DNA from: Candidatus Bipolaricaulota bacterium
GTDB lineage: Bacteria; Bipolaricaulota; Bipolaricaulia; M55B111
Direction of reading: 5' to 3'
DNA length: 34,822 nt
Assembly (NCBI GenBank): GCA_021735245.1
Contig: JAIPHJ010000019.1
Span: 1-34,822 of the forward strand
Position numbers and translations under genes: made by a program. Of this stretch, positions 25,275 to 33,665 are shown piece after piece. The notes under the pieces are model-generated. The model ran no database searches, had not been told where the DNA came from, and saw only the letters and a list, made by a program, of their open reading frames with translations. Within the stretch, counting starts at the first letter, position 1; every line of letters starts with the position of its first letter.

Positions 25275-25312
25275 GAAAATAAAAAACATCCCCTCAGCTA
25301 GAAGGGATGTTT
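25275..25312 (-). terminator. Terminator of the one-carbon operon
   Basis: On the minus strand AAACATCCC (25312-25304) pairs with GGGATGTTT (25292-25284) around an 11-base loop, followed by TTTATTTTC. It lies about 155 bases past the folD stop. The bases between (25313-25467) hold no gene or motif that I recognise. Confidence 0.85.
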
Positions 25313-25467
25313 GGAGTCTCCACTACTCAAGCCTTTCACCTCGTATGAAAGCGGAACTTAATTTATGAAGGTTGGCTCCATTTTTTCACTAGGAGGATCA
25401 GACAGCTAAATTCGCCGCTGGTTAAAGAACTGGGTACTAACTAACGAAAAGAATAAGCTTATTAGTA

Positions 25468-26349
25468 TTAACCCTGGAGTAACTTCGCGGCCTTAACCGT
25501 ATTCGACATTATCAGGGTAGTAGTCATCGGTCCTACTCCCCCTGGAACCGGAGTTATCCGTGATGCTTTACCTTTCACGTTCTCGTAATCAACGTCCCCG
25601 GTAATGCCGTTTTCCGTCTCGTTTATGCCCACGTCCACCACCACGGTTCCTTCAGAAATCATGTCCGAAGTTATGAAGTTCTTTTTACCCACCGAAGAAC
25701 AAACAATATCCGCCCGTCGGGTCTTTTCGGCCAGGTCGCTCACCTGATATTCGCAAAGAGTAACAGTCGCATAGCCTTCCCGCAAAGCGAGCAGCGAAAG
25801 TGGCAGCCCAACAGCCCCACCACCAACCACGAGAAATTCCTTACCGGCAAGATCGATATCCGAATACTTCAGAATCTCCATAACCGCGTAGGGGGTCGCC
25901 GGAAGCAGGACCTCCGGATCATCCTTCAAATCTTCGTAGCTCGCTCTGACAGCCCCTCCCGACAGCAGTTTTCCACTATTTATAGGGTTTATACAGTCCA
26001 CGTCCTTATTCGGGTTTATCTCGGCTCTCAGTTTTCCGATATCCAGACCCTCCGGAAGCGGCAACTCTATAAATAGCCCATGAACGGATGGATCACCGTT
26101 CAATTCCCTAACCTTTCCTACTAGTTCTTCTTCCGAAGTGTCTCCGTCCAGCTTGATCCCTCTGTACTCGATCCCTAGATTCTCGGCCAGTTTCTTCTTC
26201 GTCCTGTAGTACACCCTGGCTCCCGGGTCGTCACCTACGAGGACGGGAGCGATGGCGGGCTGCACTCCCTCTTTCTTCAGATCTTCCACTTCGCCTTTCA
26301 AATCCTCTCTGTAAGTTTCAGCTATCCGATTACCGTCTATCTTTGACAT
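25468..26349 (-). CDS. folD: FolD-type methylene-THF dehydrogenase/cyclohydrolase with unusual active and cofactor sites
   Basis: FolD interconverts 5,10-methylene-, methenyl- and 10-formyl-THF. The 293 residues align along the whole family with Tyr47, Lys51 and Asp118 kept. Several landmarks differ. The usual QLPLP is ELPLP, so the catalytic Gln (98 in E. coli) is Glu95. The NADP loop GRSxxVG is GGGAVG (176-181), one residue shorter and without Arg-Ser. The HSRT segment after the second Rossmann strand reads EYQV with Glu200. KDVDGF is KDVDCI and PCTPxG is PATPYA. Loss of the 2'-phosphate contacts and an acid after strand two suggest NAD rather than NADP; Glu95 may lower cyclohydrolase activity. 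AGGAGGG precedes the ATG. Last gene of the C1 operon. Confidence 0.9.
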   Translation of the reverse strand: MSKIDGNRIAETYREDLKGEVEDLKKEGVQPAIAPVLVGDDPGARVYYRTKKKLAENLGIEYRGIKLDGDTSEEELVGKVRELNGDPSVHGLFIELPLPEGLDIGKLRAEINPNKDVDCINPINSGKLLSGGAVRASYEDLKDDPEVLLPATPYAVMEILKYSDIDLAGKEFLVVGGGAVGLPLSLLALREGYATVTLCEYQVSDLAEKTRRADIVCSSVGKKNFITSDMISEGTVVVDVGINETENGITGDVDYENVKGKASRITPVPGGVGPMTTTLIMSNTVKAAKLLQG

Positions 26350-26363
26350 CGTCCCTCCTGGCG

Positions 26364-26933
26364 TTACACGTTGTTTTCCTCGCTGATTAAAGTTAAGGCC
26401 TCGTCCCTGGCCGCCTTATCCGTCTTAAATTTGCCTCTTATCGCAGAAGTAACCATTTTGGAGCCCGGCTTTTTAACTCCCCTTATCGTCATGCATAAGT
26501 GCTCCGCTCGTACCTTAACCAGGACTCCGTAAGGCTCGATTTCCTCCATCAGGACGTCGGCCACCTGAGATGTCAGTCTTTCCTGAATCTGTGGCCTGCT
26601 GGACGCGACCTCCAGGGCTCGCGCCAGCTTGCTCGCCCCAACTATTCTGCCCCCTTTGGGCATGTACACGATACTTGCCTTCCCTAAGATCGGAAGCAGG
26701 TGGTGCTCGCACAGGGATTGGAATGGGATGTCGTCGAGCACCACCATTTCTTTATAATCTTCCTGGAAAAACGTCGAAACTTCTTTTCCCGGATCGGTAC
26801 CTATCCCGGAACAGATCTCTTCCATCATCCGAGCTACTCTATCCGGGGTTTCCTTTAACCCTGACCTTTGGAGGTCTTCCCCTATTCCTTCCAGTATTAG
26901 TTTTGTTCCCTCTGTTATCTTTTCTTTGTCCAT
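26364..26933 (-). CDS. folE: GTP cyclohydrolase I
   Basis: First step of tetrahydrofolate synthesis, GTP to dihydroneopterin triphosphate. The 189 residues have the zinc ligands Cys75, His78 and Cys147 (in CEHHLLP and EHLCM), plus GASKLARALEVASSRPQIQERLT. It lies between fhs and folD with gaps of 23 and 14 bases, so supply of the carrier is tied to the C1 enzymes. The ribosome site CTGGAG is good. Confidence 0.96.
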   Translation of the reverse strand: MDKEKITEGTKLILEGIGEDLQRSGLKETPDRVARMMEEICSGIGTDPGKEVSTFFQEDYKEMVVLDDIPFQSLCEHHLLPILGKASIVYMPKGGRIVGASKLARALEVASSRPQIQERLTSQVADVLMEEIEPYGVLVKVRAEHLCMTIRGVKKPGSKMVTSAIRGKFKTDKAARDEALTLISEENNV

Positions 26934-26956
26934 TGATTCTCCAGTATAGTTTTATA

Positions 26957-28690
26957 TTAGAATAAGCCTTCTACGTTCCCGTCTTCGTCGATATCTACGT
27001 CTTCGTAGGCAGGTTCGGACGGAAGGCCCGGCATGGTACTCATCTCTCCGCACAGCGGATAGACGAAACCTGCACCCACGCTCGCCCTTACCTCACGAAC
27101 CGGCAGGGTAAAGCCAGTCGGCACGCCCTTCTTCTTCGGGTCGTGCGAGAGTGACAGATGTGTCTTTGCCATGCAGATCGGGAGATCGCCAAAGCCGGAT
27201 TCTTCGTAATCCTTTATTTGCTTTTCCGCTTTGTTCGTGTATTCGACACCGTCGGCACCGTAGATTTCCTTTGCGATGGTTTCTATCTTCTCTTTGATCG
27301 ATTTATCCAGGTCGTAGAGGAACTCGAAGTCGGACTCTGCTTCACTTGCCTCTACAGTGGCTTCTGCAAGATCTACAGCTCCCGCTCCACCATCGGTAAA
27401 GTGGTTTGATTCGACTGCGTCAAATGCGCCCGCTTCGAGTGCTTTTTCTTTGACCAGCTCTACTTCCTTGTCCGTGTCGGTGTGGAACCTGTTTACGGCA
27501 ACTACCACTGGAACGCCGAACTTCTGGGCGATCTCAATATTTTTAGCAAGGTTTTCCGTACCTTTCTCGAGCAGATCAAGGTTTTCTTCTCTGTACACCG
27601 GGTCAAGTTCCTTTCCTGCCACGACTTCCGGGCCTCCACCGTGAGTCTTAAGCGCTCTCACAGTGGCCACAAGTACGACTGCGTCGGGTACGTTGCCGCT
27701 GTACCGACATTTGATATTAAAGAACTTCTCCATGCCGATATCAGCGCCAAAGCCGGATTCCGTAACCACGTAATCTGCTATTTTCAGGCCGACCATGTCA
27801 GCCAGGTTGGAGCTATTTCCGTGAGCTATATTTGCAAACGGACCGGCGTGGACAAATGCGGGCTGGCCTTCTAGAGTCTGAAGCAGGTTGGGTTTTATGG
27901 TATCCTTCATAAGTACTGTCGCCGCCCCGGCTGCCCCCAGATCTTCTACCGTAACCGGTTCGCCGTCCCAGGAGTACCCGAGAACGATCTTACCGATTCT
28001 TTTCCTGAGGTCCTGCAGACCGTCCGTAAGACCGAGAATTGCCATTAGCTCAGAAGCGACGGTTATGTCGAAGGCGCTTTCTCTCGGGTAACCGTCCCAC
28101 TTACCACCGAGTCCGACGTTTATATTTCGCATAGCCCTGTCATTAATGTCCACTACTCTATTCCACGTTATGGAGTATGGATTGATATTTAACTTCTCTT
28201 TGCCTTTTTCCTTCCAGGCTTCGTCCGAGTAGTTACGCTCGTGCATCAGACGGGCGTCAAGCGCGGCCGCTATCAAGTTGTGAGCCGCTCCTATGGCGTG
28301 GATATCTCCAGTAAGGTGGAGGTTGAAGTCCTCCATTGGTATTACCTGAGAGTAACCTCCTCCAGCTGCTCCACCTTTTATCCCGAAAGTAGGTCCCTGA
28401 GAGGGCTGGCGAATGGCGGTCATAACCTTCTTTCCAATCTTCCCCAGAGCCTGGGTCAGCCCGATATTAGTCGTTGTCTTTCCTTCGCCCAGGGGCGTAG
28501 GCTGGATCGCCGTCACGTCGATATACTTTCCATCGGGTTCGTTCTTTCGATCCTCGTAAGCATCTAACTTGACTTTTGCTTTGTAATCGCCGTACAGCTC
28601 TAGCTCGTCCCTGTTAAGTCCTACTTTTTTCGCAATTTCTTTTATTGGCTTCAGGTCCGCCGCTTGAGCAATTTCAATATCACTTTTCAT
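26957..28690 (-). CDS. fhs: Formate-tetrahydrofolate ligase
   Basis: It joins formate to THF with ATP, giving 10-formyl-THF, or runs in reverse to make ATP and formate. It is a key enzyme of the methyl branch of the Wood-Ljungdahl path and of C1 oxidation. The 577 residues are about 20 more than usual, mainly from a charged insert near [16 protein letters not shown]. Motifs: [11 protein letters not shown] at 64-74, [22 protein letters not shown], the [13 protein letters not shown] region, and [11 protein letters not shown] near the end. AGGAGG precedes the ATG. Confidence 0.97.
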   Translation of the reverse strand: MKSDIEIAQAADLKPIKEIAKKVGLNRDELELYGDYKAKVKLDAYEDRKNEPDGKYIDVTAIQPTPLGEGKTTTNIGLTQALGKIGKKVMTAIRQPSQGPTFGIKGGAAGGGYSQVIPMEDFNLHLTGDIHAIGAAHNLIAAALDARLMHERNYSDEAWKEKGKEKLNINPYSITWNRVVDINDRAMRNINVGLGGKWDGYPRESAFDITVASELMAILGLTDGLQDLRKRIGKIVLGYSWDGEPVTVEDLGAAGAATVLMKDTIKPNLLQTLEGQPAFVHAGPFANIAHGNSSNLADMVGLKIADYVVTESGFGADIGMEKFFNIKCRYSGNVPDAVVLVATVRALKTHGGGPEVVAGKELDPVYREENLDLLEKGTENLAKNIEIAQKFGVPVVVAVNRFHTDTDKEVELVKEKALEAGAFDAVESNHFTDGGAGAVDLAEATVEASEAESDFEFLYDLDKSIKEKIETIAKEIYGADGVEYTNKAEKQIKDYEESGFGDLPICMAKTHLSLSHDPKKKGVPTGFTLPVREVRASVGAGFVYPLCGEMSTMPGLPSEPAYEDVDIDEDGNVEGLF

Positions 28691-28786
28691 GAAATATACC
28701 TCCTGATTGAATTAAAAATTGACCGAGATCCTAATTTTTTAAGCTCGTTCTCAAATTGCCACCACGAGTACCAAGCTGAAATTGGA

Positions 28787-29572
28787 CTAATTGCCCCTTT
28801 TGTATTTAAGGTAGTTCAGACAATTCTTATCCACACCCAGAAGAGACTCTGCAGCTTTCAGGGTATCCATCATGGGCTTATCGGTCGGATCGATCAGAGC
28901 AGCGTCAAGACCCGCCTCCAGCAACATAGCAAAGACGGTTCTGTTGATAAGTGCTCTGTCCGGAAGGCCGAAGGACATATTACTTAGCCCGATATTTGTT
29001 TTTACCCCGAATTTCTCCTTAATTTCCCTGACCGAGTCTATTACGTACTGACCCTGCTCCTGGTTGCTCCCTATCGTCATGGCTATAACGTCTACATAAA
29101 GCCGATCCTCCTCTATTCCCAGGCTATCGCATTTTTCCAGCAGCGCCTCCGTCTCGTTTAACCTGTCCTCTACCGTCTCGGGCATTCCCTCTTCTCCCAT
29201 CGCTAAACCGATTATCTCGGCGTCGGAATCGGCCGCTACTTCTCGGGCCCTTGCTTTGTCTTCTTCGTTGCTTATGGAGTTAACTACAGGCCTGTTTTCG
29301 ACCTTCTTCAGGGCAAACTCCAGCACTTCCGGGTCCGGCGTATCTATACATATTCTGACGTCATCGACTTCGTCCTCGACTAGATCGATGAGCCAATCCA
29401 TGTCGGACTGCTCGTCTTCCATCGATTCCCCGGCATTGAGGTCAACTACATCCGCCCCGGACTCCGATTGTTCCCGGGCTAGCTTTCGAATTAGTTCTTC
29501 GTCCTTTTCCTTAAGAGCCTGCTTAACTTCGTCCCTCGTGGAATTGATTAATTCACCAATTGTCAAAAACAT
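28787..29572 (-). CDS. Methyltetrahydrofolate:corrinoid protein methyltransferase (AcsE/MtgA-like)
   Basis: A pterin-binding TIM-barrel methyltransferase of 261 residues, the size of AcsE. It shows IGELINSTRDE at the start, the pterin-site GADVVDLNAG (to residue 48), CIDTPD with Asp77, VDVIAMT with Asp161, and GLSNMSFGLPDRALINRT with Asn198, which matches the catalytic Asn of AcsE. Such enzymes move methyl between N5 of THF and Co(I) of a corrinoid protein. Here the corrinoid protein of the same operon, not the two-subunit CFeSP, is the visible partner, which favours an MtgA-type role (methyl from a methylated compound to THF). The direction is not decidable. It lies between gcvPB and fhs. 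A GGAGG ribosome site is present. Confidence 0.9.
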   Translation of the reverse strand: MFLTIGELINSTRDEVKQALKEKDEELIRKLAREQSESGADVVDLNAGESMEDEQSDMDWLIDLVEDEVDDVRICIDTPDPEVLEFALKKVENRPVVNSISNEEDKARAREVAADSDAEIIGLAMGEEGMPETVEDRLNETEALLEKCDSLGIEEDRLYVDVIAMTIGSNQEQGQYVIDSVREIKEKFGVKTNIGLSNMSFGLPDRALINRTVFAMLLEAGLDAALIDPTDKPMMDTLKAAESLLGVDKNCLNYLKYKRGN

Positions 29573-29688
29573 AGATCTTTACCTCCAGATTTCAGGTTTT
29601 CCTTTCAGGAAGTTCCTCTTTCTCTAGCGTCCTACCGCTCAGACGTCAAACGGCGGAATTATTATTTAAGTCGATAAGAAATTTTAGC

Positions 29689-31143
29689 CTACTCCTCGTC
29701 TTCAGTTCTCCATCTTAAAACTGGTTCGCGGGCGGCTTTTGTCTCATCCAGCCTGCCCACCGGGGTGGTCTTCGGAGCTTCGTGGAGCAATTCGGGATCC
29801 TCCGAAGCCTCCTCCGCGATACTAAGCATTGCTTCTGCAAATTCATCCAGTGCTTCTTTGGATTCCGTTTCAGTTGGTTCAACCATTAACGCCTCTTTAA
29901 CGATTAACGGGAAGTAGACGGTCGGCGGGTGGAAACCGTAGTCCAGGAGTCTCTTGGCGATATCCACCGTTTTGACCCCCTCTCCTACCCCGCTTCCGCT
30001 GAGCACGAACTCGTGTTTACAGAGTCCTTCGTAGGCAACTCTGTACGCGCCCTTCAGCCTCTCTTTTAGATAGTTTGCATTGAGCACGGCGTTCCCGCTA
30101 ACCTCTCTTAAACCTTCGTCCCCCAGGGCTTTAATATAACTGTAAGCTCTAACCATTATTCCAAACGGACCGGAAAAACTATTGACCTTACCTATAGACC
30201 GCGACCTGTCGTAAGCAAATTCGTAGCTATCCTCGTTTTTCTCAACAGTCGGTACGGGCAGGTAAGGAACCAGTTCCTGTTTAACACCGACAGGTCCTGC
30301 CCCCGGGCCACCACCCCCGTGTGGAGTGCTAAACGTCTTGTGTAAATTGAAGTGGGTAATATCCATACCGATATCTCCGGGCCTGACCCTGCCCAGGAAG
30401 GCGTTGAGGTTAGCACCGTCGAAGTAACACAAACCTCCGGCGTCGTGAACGACCTCCGCTATTTCGGTAATATCGGTTTCAAAAATACCTAGCGTATTGG
30501 GGACGGTTAGCATAATTCCCGCCGTAGCATCGCCAACTGCACTTCTGAGCTGCTCCAGATCGACGGTTCCTTCTTCGTTCGATTCTATCTCCACCGCGTC
30601 GAAACCAGCTACCGCCGCCGAGGCCGGATTTGTGCCGTGGGAAGAGTCGGGAAGCAATATTTCCCTTCGCCGGTCCAGCTCACCGTTGTCTTCGTGATAC
30701 TTTCGAATCATGAGCATACCCGTGAGCTCCCCGTGAGCACCGGCTGCCGGCTGAAGCGTAATACCGGCCATTCCGGAGATACTTTTCAGCATCTCTCCAA
30801 GCTCGTACATCAACTCAAGGTTGCCCTGAACCAGGTCTTCCGAGGCCAGCGGATGGTGGTTCTGAAATCGATGATCCTTCGCCAGATCCTCCATGGGCTT
30901 CGGGTTGTGCTTCATGGTGCAGGAGCCAAGTGGATATAACCCGTCATCCACGCCGTAGTTCTTCTTCGAGAGTTCGGTATAATGCCGAATAAGCTCGGAC
31001 TGGCTGACCTCCGGAAGGCCTGGATCGTCCGACCTCAATAATTTGTCGTCGAGTTCCTCCTCCGGGGCTTCTTCCGCAAAGGACTCCTCTTTAAAAGAAG
31101 TGCCCGTCTTACCTTTCTCGCTTTTATCGAAAATCGTGGGCAT
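29689..31143 (-). CDS. gcvPB: Glycine dehydrogenase (decarboxylating) subunit 2
   Basis: C-terminal half of the P-protein, carrying the pyridoxal phosphate. The 484 residues include SSHGTNPASAAVAGF and the PLP site FNLHKTFSTPHGGGGPG with Lys269, and end with the typical PVGRLDETKAAREPVLRW. With GcvPA it decarboxylates glycine and loads the aminomethyl group on GcvH, or the reverse. Start ATG 31143, two bases after the gcvPA stop and after GAGGTGG. An open frame extends further upstream but overlaps gcvPA and has no family similarity. Confidence 0.96.
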   Translation of the reverse strand: MPTIFDKSEKGKTGTSFKEESFAEEAPEEELDDKLLRSDDPGLPEVSQSELIRHYTELSKKNYGVDDGLYPLGSCTMKHNPKPMEDLAKDHRFQNHHPLASEDLVQGNLELMYELGEMLKSISGMAGITLQPAAGAHGELTGMLMIRKYHEDNGELDRRREILLPDSSHGTNPASAAVAGFDAVEIESNEEGTVDLEQLRSAVGDATAGIMLTVPNTLGIFETDITEIAEVVHDAGGLCYFDGANLNAFLGRVRPGDIGMDITHFNLHKTFSTPHGGGGPGAGPVGVKQELVPYLPVPTVEKNEDSYEFAYDRSRSIGKVNSFSGPFGIMVRAYSYIKALGDEGLREVSGNAVLNANYLKERLKGAYRVAYEGLCKHEFVLSGSGVGEGVKTVDIAKRLLDYGFHPPTVYFPLIVKEALMVEPTETESKEALDEFAEAMLSIAEEASEDPELLHEAPKTTPVGRLDETKAAREPVLRWRTEDEE

Positions 31144-31145
31144 CT

Positions 31146-32489
31146 CTATTCCACCTCGCTCCTCATCGACGCGACGAAATGGTCTAATTCGTCCTTCTTC
31201 ACTTTTTCCGTAACTGCAACCAGCAGGATGTCTTCCCACCCCGCCCCCTTCAGGTTGTCGGGGTGAAGAAGATCCACCTCATTCTCCTTCATCTTCTCCC
31301 AGATATCGCAGGAGTCACCCGGTACCTCGATCGCAAACTCGTTGAAGAACGGCTGGTTCCTGGCCAGTTCAATCCCGGGCAAATCCGTAAGTTCGTCCGC
31401 AAGGTAATGTGCTTTGTCCCAGTTAATTTTTGCCAGGGATTTGAGTCCGGAGGGACCCAGAGACGCAAGGTACACGGTAGCCGCCAGGGCGTTCAACGCC
31501 TGATTCGTACAGATATTTGACGTAGCTCGTTCCCTTTTTATGTGTTGCTCCCGCGTCTGCAGAGCCATTACGTACCCTTCACTCCCCTCTCGATCAAGGG
31601 TCTTACCGGAAACCCTGCCCGGCAGGTAGCGCAGGTAATCCTTCCTGGTGGCAAAAAGCCCCAATAACGGACCTCCGAAATTCATTGGATTGCCCAGAGG
31701 TTGACCTTCTCCCACCACTATGTCAGCTCCAAAGTTCCCCGGTGGCTCAAGTAAACCCAGAGATATCGGATTAGAACTCACGATGAGGAACGAATCGTCC
31801 AGCGCTTCCTTCAGCCCACTGAGGTCCTCGACAATTCCCAGATAATTGGGGGATTGGACAACCAGCCCCGAAATCGAATCTTCGCTGGACAATATCTCGT
31901 CTAATTGAATCCTGTCGATCCGTCCGTCCCTGGTACCGAGCTCGATAACCTGCTTCTCTTCCAGCGGCAGGTAAGTTTCAATAACGTCCCTGTAGCGAGG
32001 GTTCAGGGTCTCGCTTACGATAATTTTGTCTCTACCAAGATACTCCTGAGCCATCAATACGGCCTCGGCTGCCGCCGAACCTCCGTCGTACATGGAGGAA
32101 TTTGCAATATCCATGCCGGTTAATTCAGAAATTTCCGTCTGGAACTCGAACATCCAGGTTAGAGTACCCTGGCTAATTTCGGCCTGATAGGGAGTATAAG
32201 CGGAATAGAATTCGGATCTCCCGGTAACGTGGGAAACTATGGAAGGAATGAAATGATCGTAAAGCCCGGCGCCAATTAGGCTTAATCGGTCGCCAGGCTT
32301 TTTGTTACGATCAGCTATTGCTTTGACGGACTCCTTTAATTCAAGCTCCGTCTCTCCTTTACCGTCTACTAAATCTTTTTCTACCTTCAGGTCGTCCGGG
32401 ATATCGGAAAACAATTCCTCAAGGGAATCGACGCCGATATCCTCCAGCATTTCCCTCCTGTCACTGTCCGTATTGGGGATAAAATCCAT
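31146..32489 (-). CDS. gcvPA: Glycine dehydrogenase (decarboxylating) subunit 1
   Basis: N-terminal half of the split P-protein, 447 residues. Motifs: PNTDSDRREMLEDIG at the start, FYSAYTPYQAEISQGTLTWMFEFQT, SMYDGGSAAAEA, NFGGPLLGLFATR and ATSNICTNQALNALAATVYL. Split GcvPA/GcvPB is common in Bacillota and Archaea. It begins 14 bases after the corrinoid-protein stop and leads into gcvPB with two bases between. Neither gcvT nor gcvH nor lpd is in this operon. Confidence 0.96.
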   Translation of the reverse strand: MDFIPNTDSDRREMLEDIGVDSLEELFSDIPDDLKVEKDLVDGKGETELELKESVKAIADRNKKPGDRLSLIGAGLYDHFIPSIVSHVTGRSEFYSAYTPYQAEISQGTLTWMFEFQTEISELTGMDIANSSMYDGGSAAAEAVLMAQEYLGRDKIIVSETLNPRYRDVIETYLPLEEKQVIELGTRDGRIDRIQLDEILSSEDSISGLVVQSPNYLGIVEDLSGLKEALDDSFLIVSSNPISLGLLEPPGNFGADIVVGEGQPLGNPMNFGGPLLGLFATRKDYLRYLPGRVSGKTLDREGSEGYVMALQTREQHIKRERATSNICTNQALNALAATVYLASLGPSGLKSLAKINWDKAHYLADELTDLPGIELARNQPFFNEFAIEVPGDSCDIWEKMKENEVDLLHPDNLKGAGWEDILLVAVTEKVKKDELDHFVASMRSEVE

Positions 32490-32503
32490 GAGGGATCCTG
32501 AAG

Positions 32504-33139
32504 TTAACTGGTTAATTTCTTAACCAGCTTGGATGCCGCCGCCGCGTCTGCCGCGTACCCGTCCGCGCCAATTTCATCCGCGAAGTCCTGAGAAACTGGT
32601 GCGCCACCAATGGCCACTTTTACCTGATCCCTGATACCTTCTTCCTCGAGCGCCTCAATAACTTCGGGCATATGAGTCATGGTGGTCGTCAGCAGGGCAG
32701 ACATTCCCAGTACGTTTGCGTTGTTTTCCTTGATTGCCTCTATAAATTCCTCTGCGGGGGTCTCCGCACCAAGGTTGATGACCTCAAACCCAGCACCTTC
32801 AAGCATCATGCTAACCAGATTCTGGCCGATGTCGTGCAGGTCCCCTTCTACGGTCCCCATTACTACGATGCCGGCTGGCTCGACTCCGGATTCAGCCAGG
32901 AGAGGACGCAACAATTTCATGGCCCCTTTCATCGCCTCGGCGGAAAGCAACATCTCCGGCACGTACCTGTCACCACTTTCGTATTCCTCTCCGACCTCGT
33001 CCATCGCGGGAACCAGGCCTTCGTTCAGAATTTTTTCCGGATCAAGGCCTTCGTCTATTGCCTTTTCAGTCAGCTCCACCGTCTTATCTTCGTCCATGTC
33101 GAACACAGCTTGACCTAATTCTTCCAGTAAGTCGCTCAT
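32504..33139 (-). CDS. Methyl-carrier corrinoid protein (MtgC/MttC-like)
   Basis: The 211 residues hold a helical cap (about 1-85, with LVPAMDEVGEEYESGDRYVPEML) and a B12-binding Rossmann domain (about 88-211). The domain carries the base-off motif DLHDIG (Asp100, His102, Gly105), whose His binds cobalt, then NLGAETPAEEF, SALLTTTM and IGGAPVSQDFADEIGADGY. Proteins of this form accept methyl from a substrate-specific methyltransferase (amines, betaine, methoxy compounds) and pass it on, here probably to the THF enzyme encoded at 28.8-29.6 kb. The substrate methyltransferase and the reductive activator are not in the window. First gene of the operon, with GAGGAGG upstream. Confidence 0.92.
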   Translation of the reverse strand: MSDLLEELGQAVFDMDEDKTVELTEKAIDEGLDPEKILNEGLVPAMDEVGEEYESGDRYVPEMLLSAEAMKGAMKLLRPLLAESGVEPAGIVVMGTVEGDLHDIGQNLVSMMLEGAGFEVINLGAETPAEEFIEAIKENNANVLGMSALLTTTMTHMPEVIEALEEEGIRDQVKVAIGGAPVSQDFADEIGADGYAADAAAASKLVKKLTS

Positions 33140-33181
33140 TCTAACATAAACCTCCTCAAATATTTTACCTTTTGTGAGATC

Positions 33182-33210
33182 ATTATATCTCTTGCAACTG
33201 CGGTTACAAG
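33182..33210 (-). promoter_or_regulatory. Promoter with overlapping dyad for the one-carbon operon
   Basis: Read on the minus strand: TTGTAA (33209-33204), a 16-base spacer, TATAAT (33187-33182). A near-perfect dyad, CTTGTAAC-CGCA-GTTGCAAG (33210-33191, one mismatch), covers the -35 and most of the spacer, the usual place for a repressor site. About 35 bases of leader separate it from the ATG. Confidence 0.65.
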
Positions 33211-33211
33211 C

Positions 33212-33236
33212 AAAAAGGTGGGATAAATTATCCCAC
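33212..33236 (-). terminator. Terminator just upstream of the one-carbon promoter
   Basis: On the minus strand GTGGGAT (33236-33230) pairs with ATCCCAC (33224-33218) over a 5-base loop, then CTTTTTG follows. It would isolate the C1 operon from transcription coming from the binding-protein genes, or end an unseen transcript in the 33.2-33.6 kb gap. Confidence 0.75.
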
Positions 33237-33577
33237 AGGAAACGACATTTATCTTTGGCACTCCAGTAAACGGGATGGCCAGGTCTACAGTTATTTGAGG
33301 CCCGAATTAAGCGCTGGGTGAAAGTTATGGGAGAGTAATCTGGATTAACCTTTTAGTCATCGCCCTGTGGGTGAGATAATTAGTTCCTCCAACGGAAGTG
33401 ACTTTCTTTTATATTCTGGTTTAGAAGATGGTTTTAAACGAGAGGATCGCTCAACATAGGTTGAGAATACTTTCCAGGTCGAAAAAGGGTAGTCTAATTA
33501 CCTTTAAAACGCCGTGGAGGAAAAAGCGACGGTCTTGCCGGGGAAGTTTTCTCAGGGCTTATTTTGGTTAGGGATAG
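33237..33577. other. Non-coding stretch, nothing identified
   Basis: No gene is supported here. I looked for glycine, cobalamin and folate riboswitch cores and for tRNA-like folds on both strands and saw none. A + strand frame at 33428-33571 encodes 47 very basic residues, but it lacks a ribosome site and is unlike the acidic proteins around it. Confidence 0.5.
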
Positions 33578-33624
33578 AAAAGAGGAAGCTAAACAACCAA
33601 GAACCTAATTTACCCCCCTCTTTT
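33578..33624 (-). terminator. Possible terminator after the OpuAC-like gene
   Basis: AAAAGAGG (on minus, 33624-33617) pairs with CCTCTTTT (33585-33578) around a long 31-base loop, about 40 bases past the stop. The long loop and lack of a separate T-run make it uncertain. Confidence 0.3.
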
Positions 33625-33665
33625 AAGAAACCTCAAAACGCCCGGCACTATCATCTCGCTAATGG

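Noticed and set aside
26957-28690. Formate-THF ligase about 20 residues longer than usual
   Set aside because: A surface-charged insert away from the active-site motifs; common in salt-adapted proteins and not a sign of new function.
31144-31239. Upstream extension of gcvPB by 32 codons
   Set aside because: It overlaps the end of gcvPA, has no family similarity, and the ATG at 31143 has a proper ribosome site.
33428-33571. 47-residue + strand frame rich in Arg and Lys
   Set aside because: No ribosome site or promoter, and a composition opposite to the acidic proteins of this genome; likely chance.
33140-33660. Glycine, cobalamin or folate riboswitch ahead of the C1 operon
   Set aside because: None of the conserved core motifs could be found on either strand.
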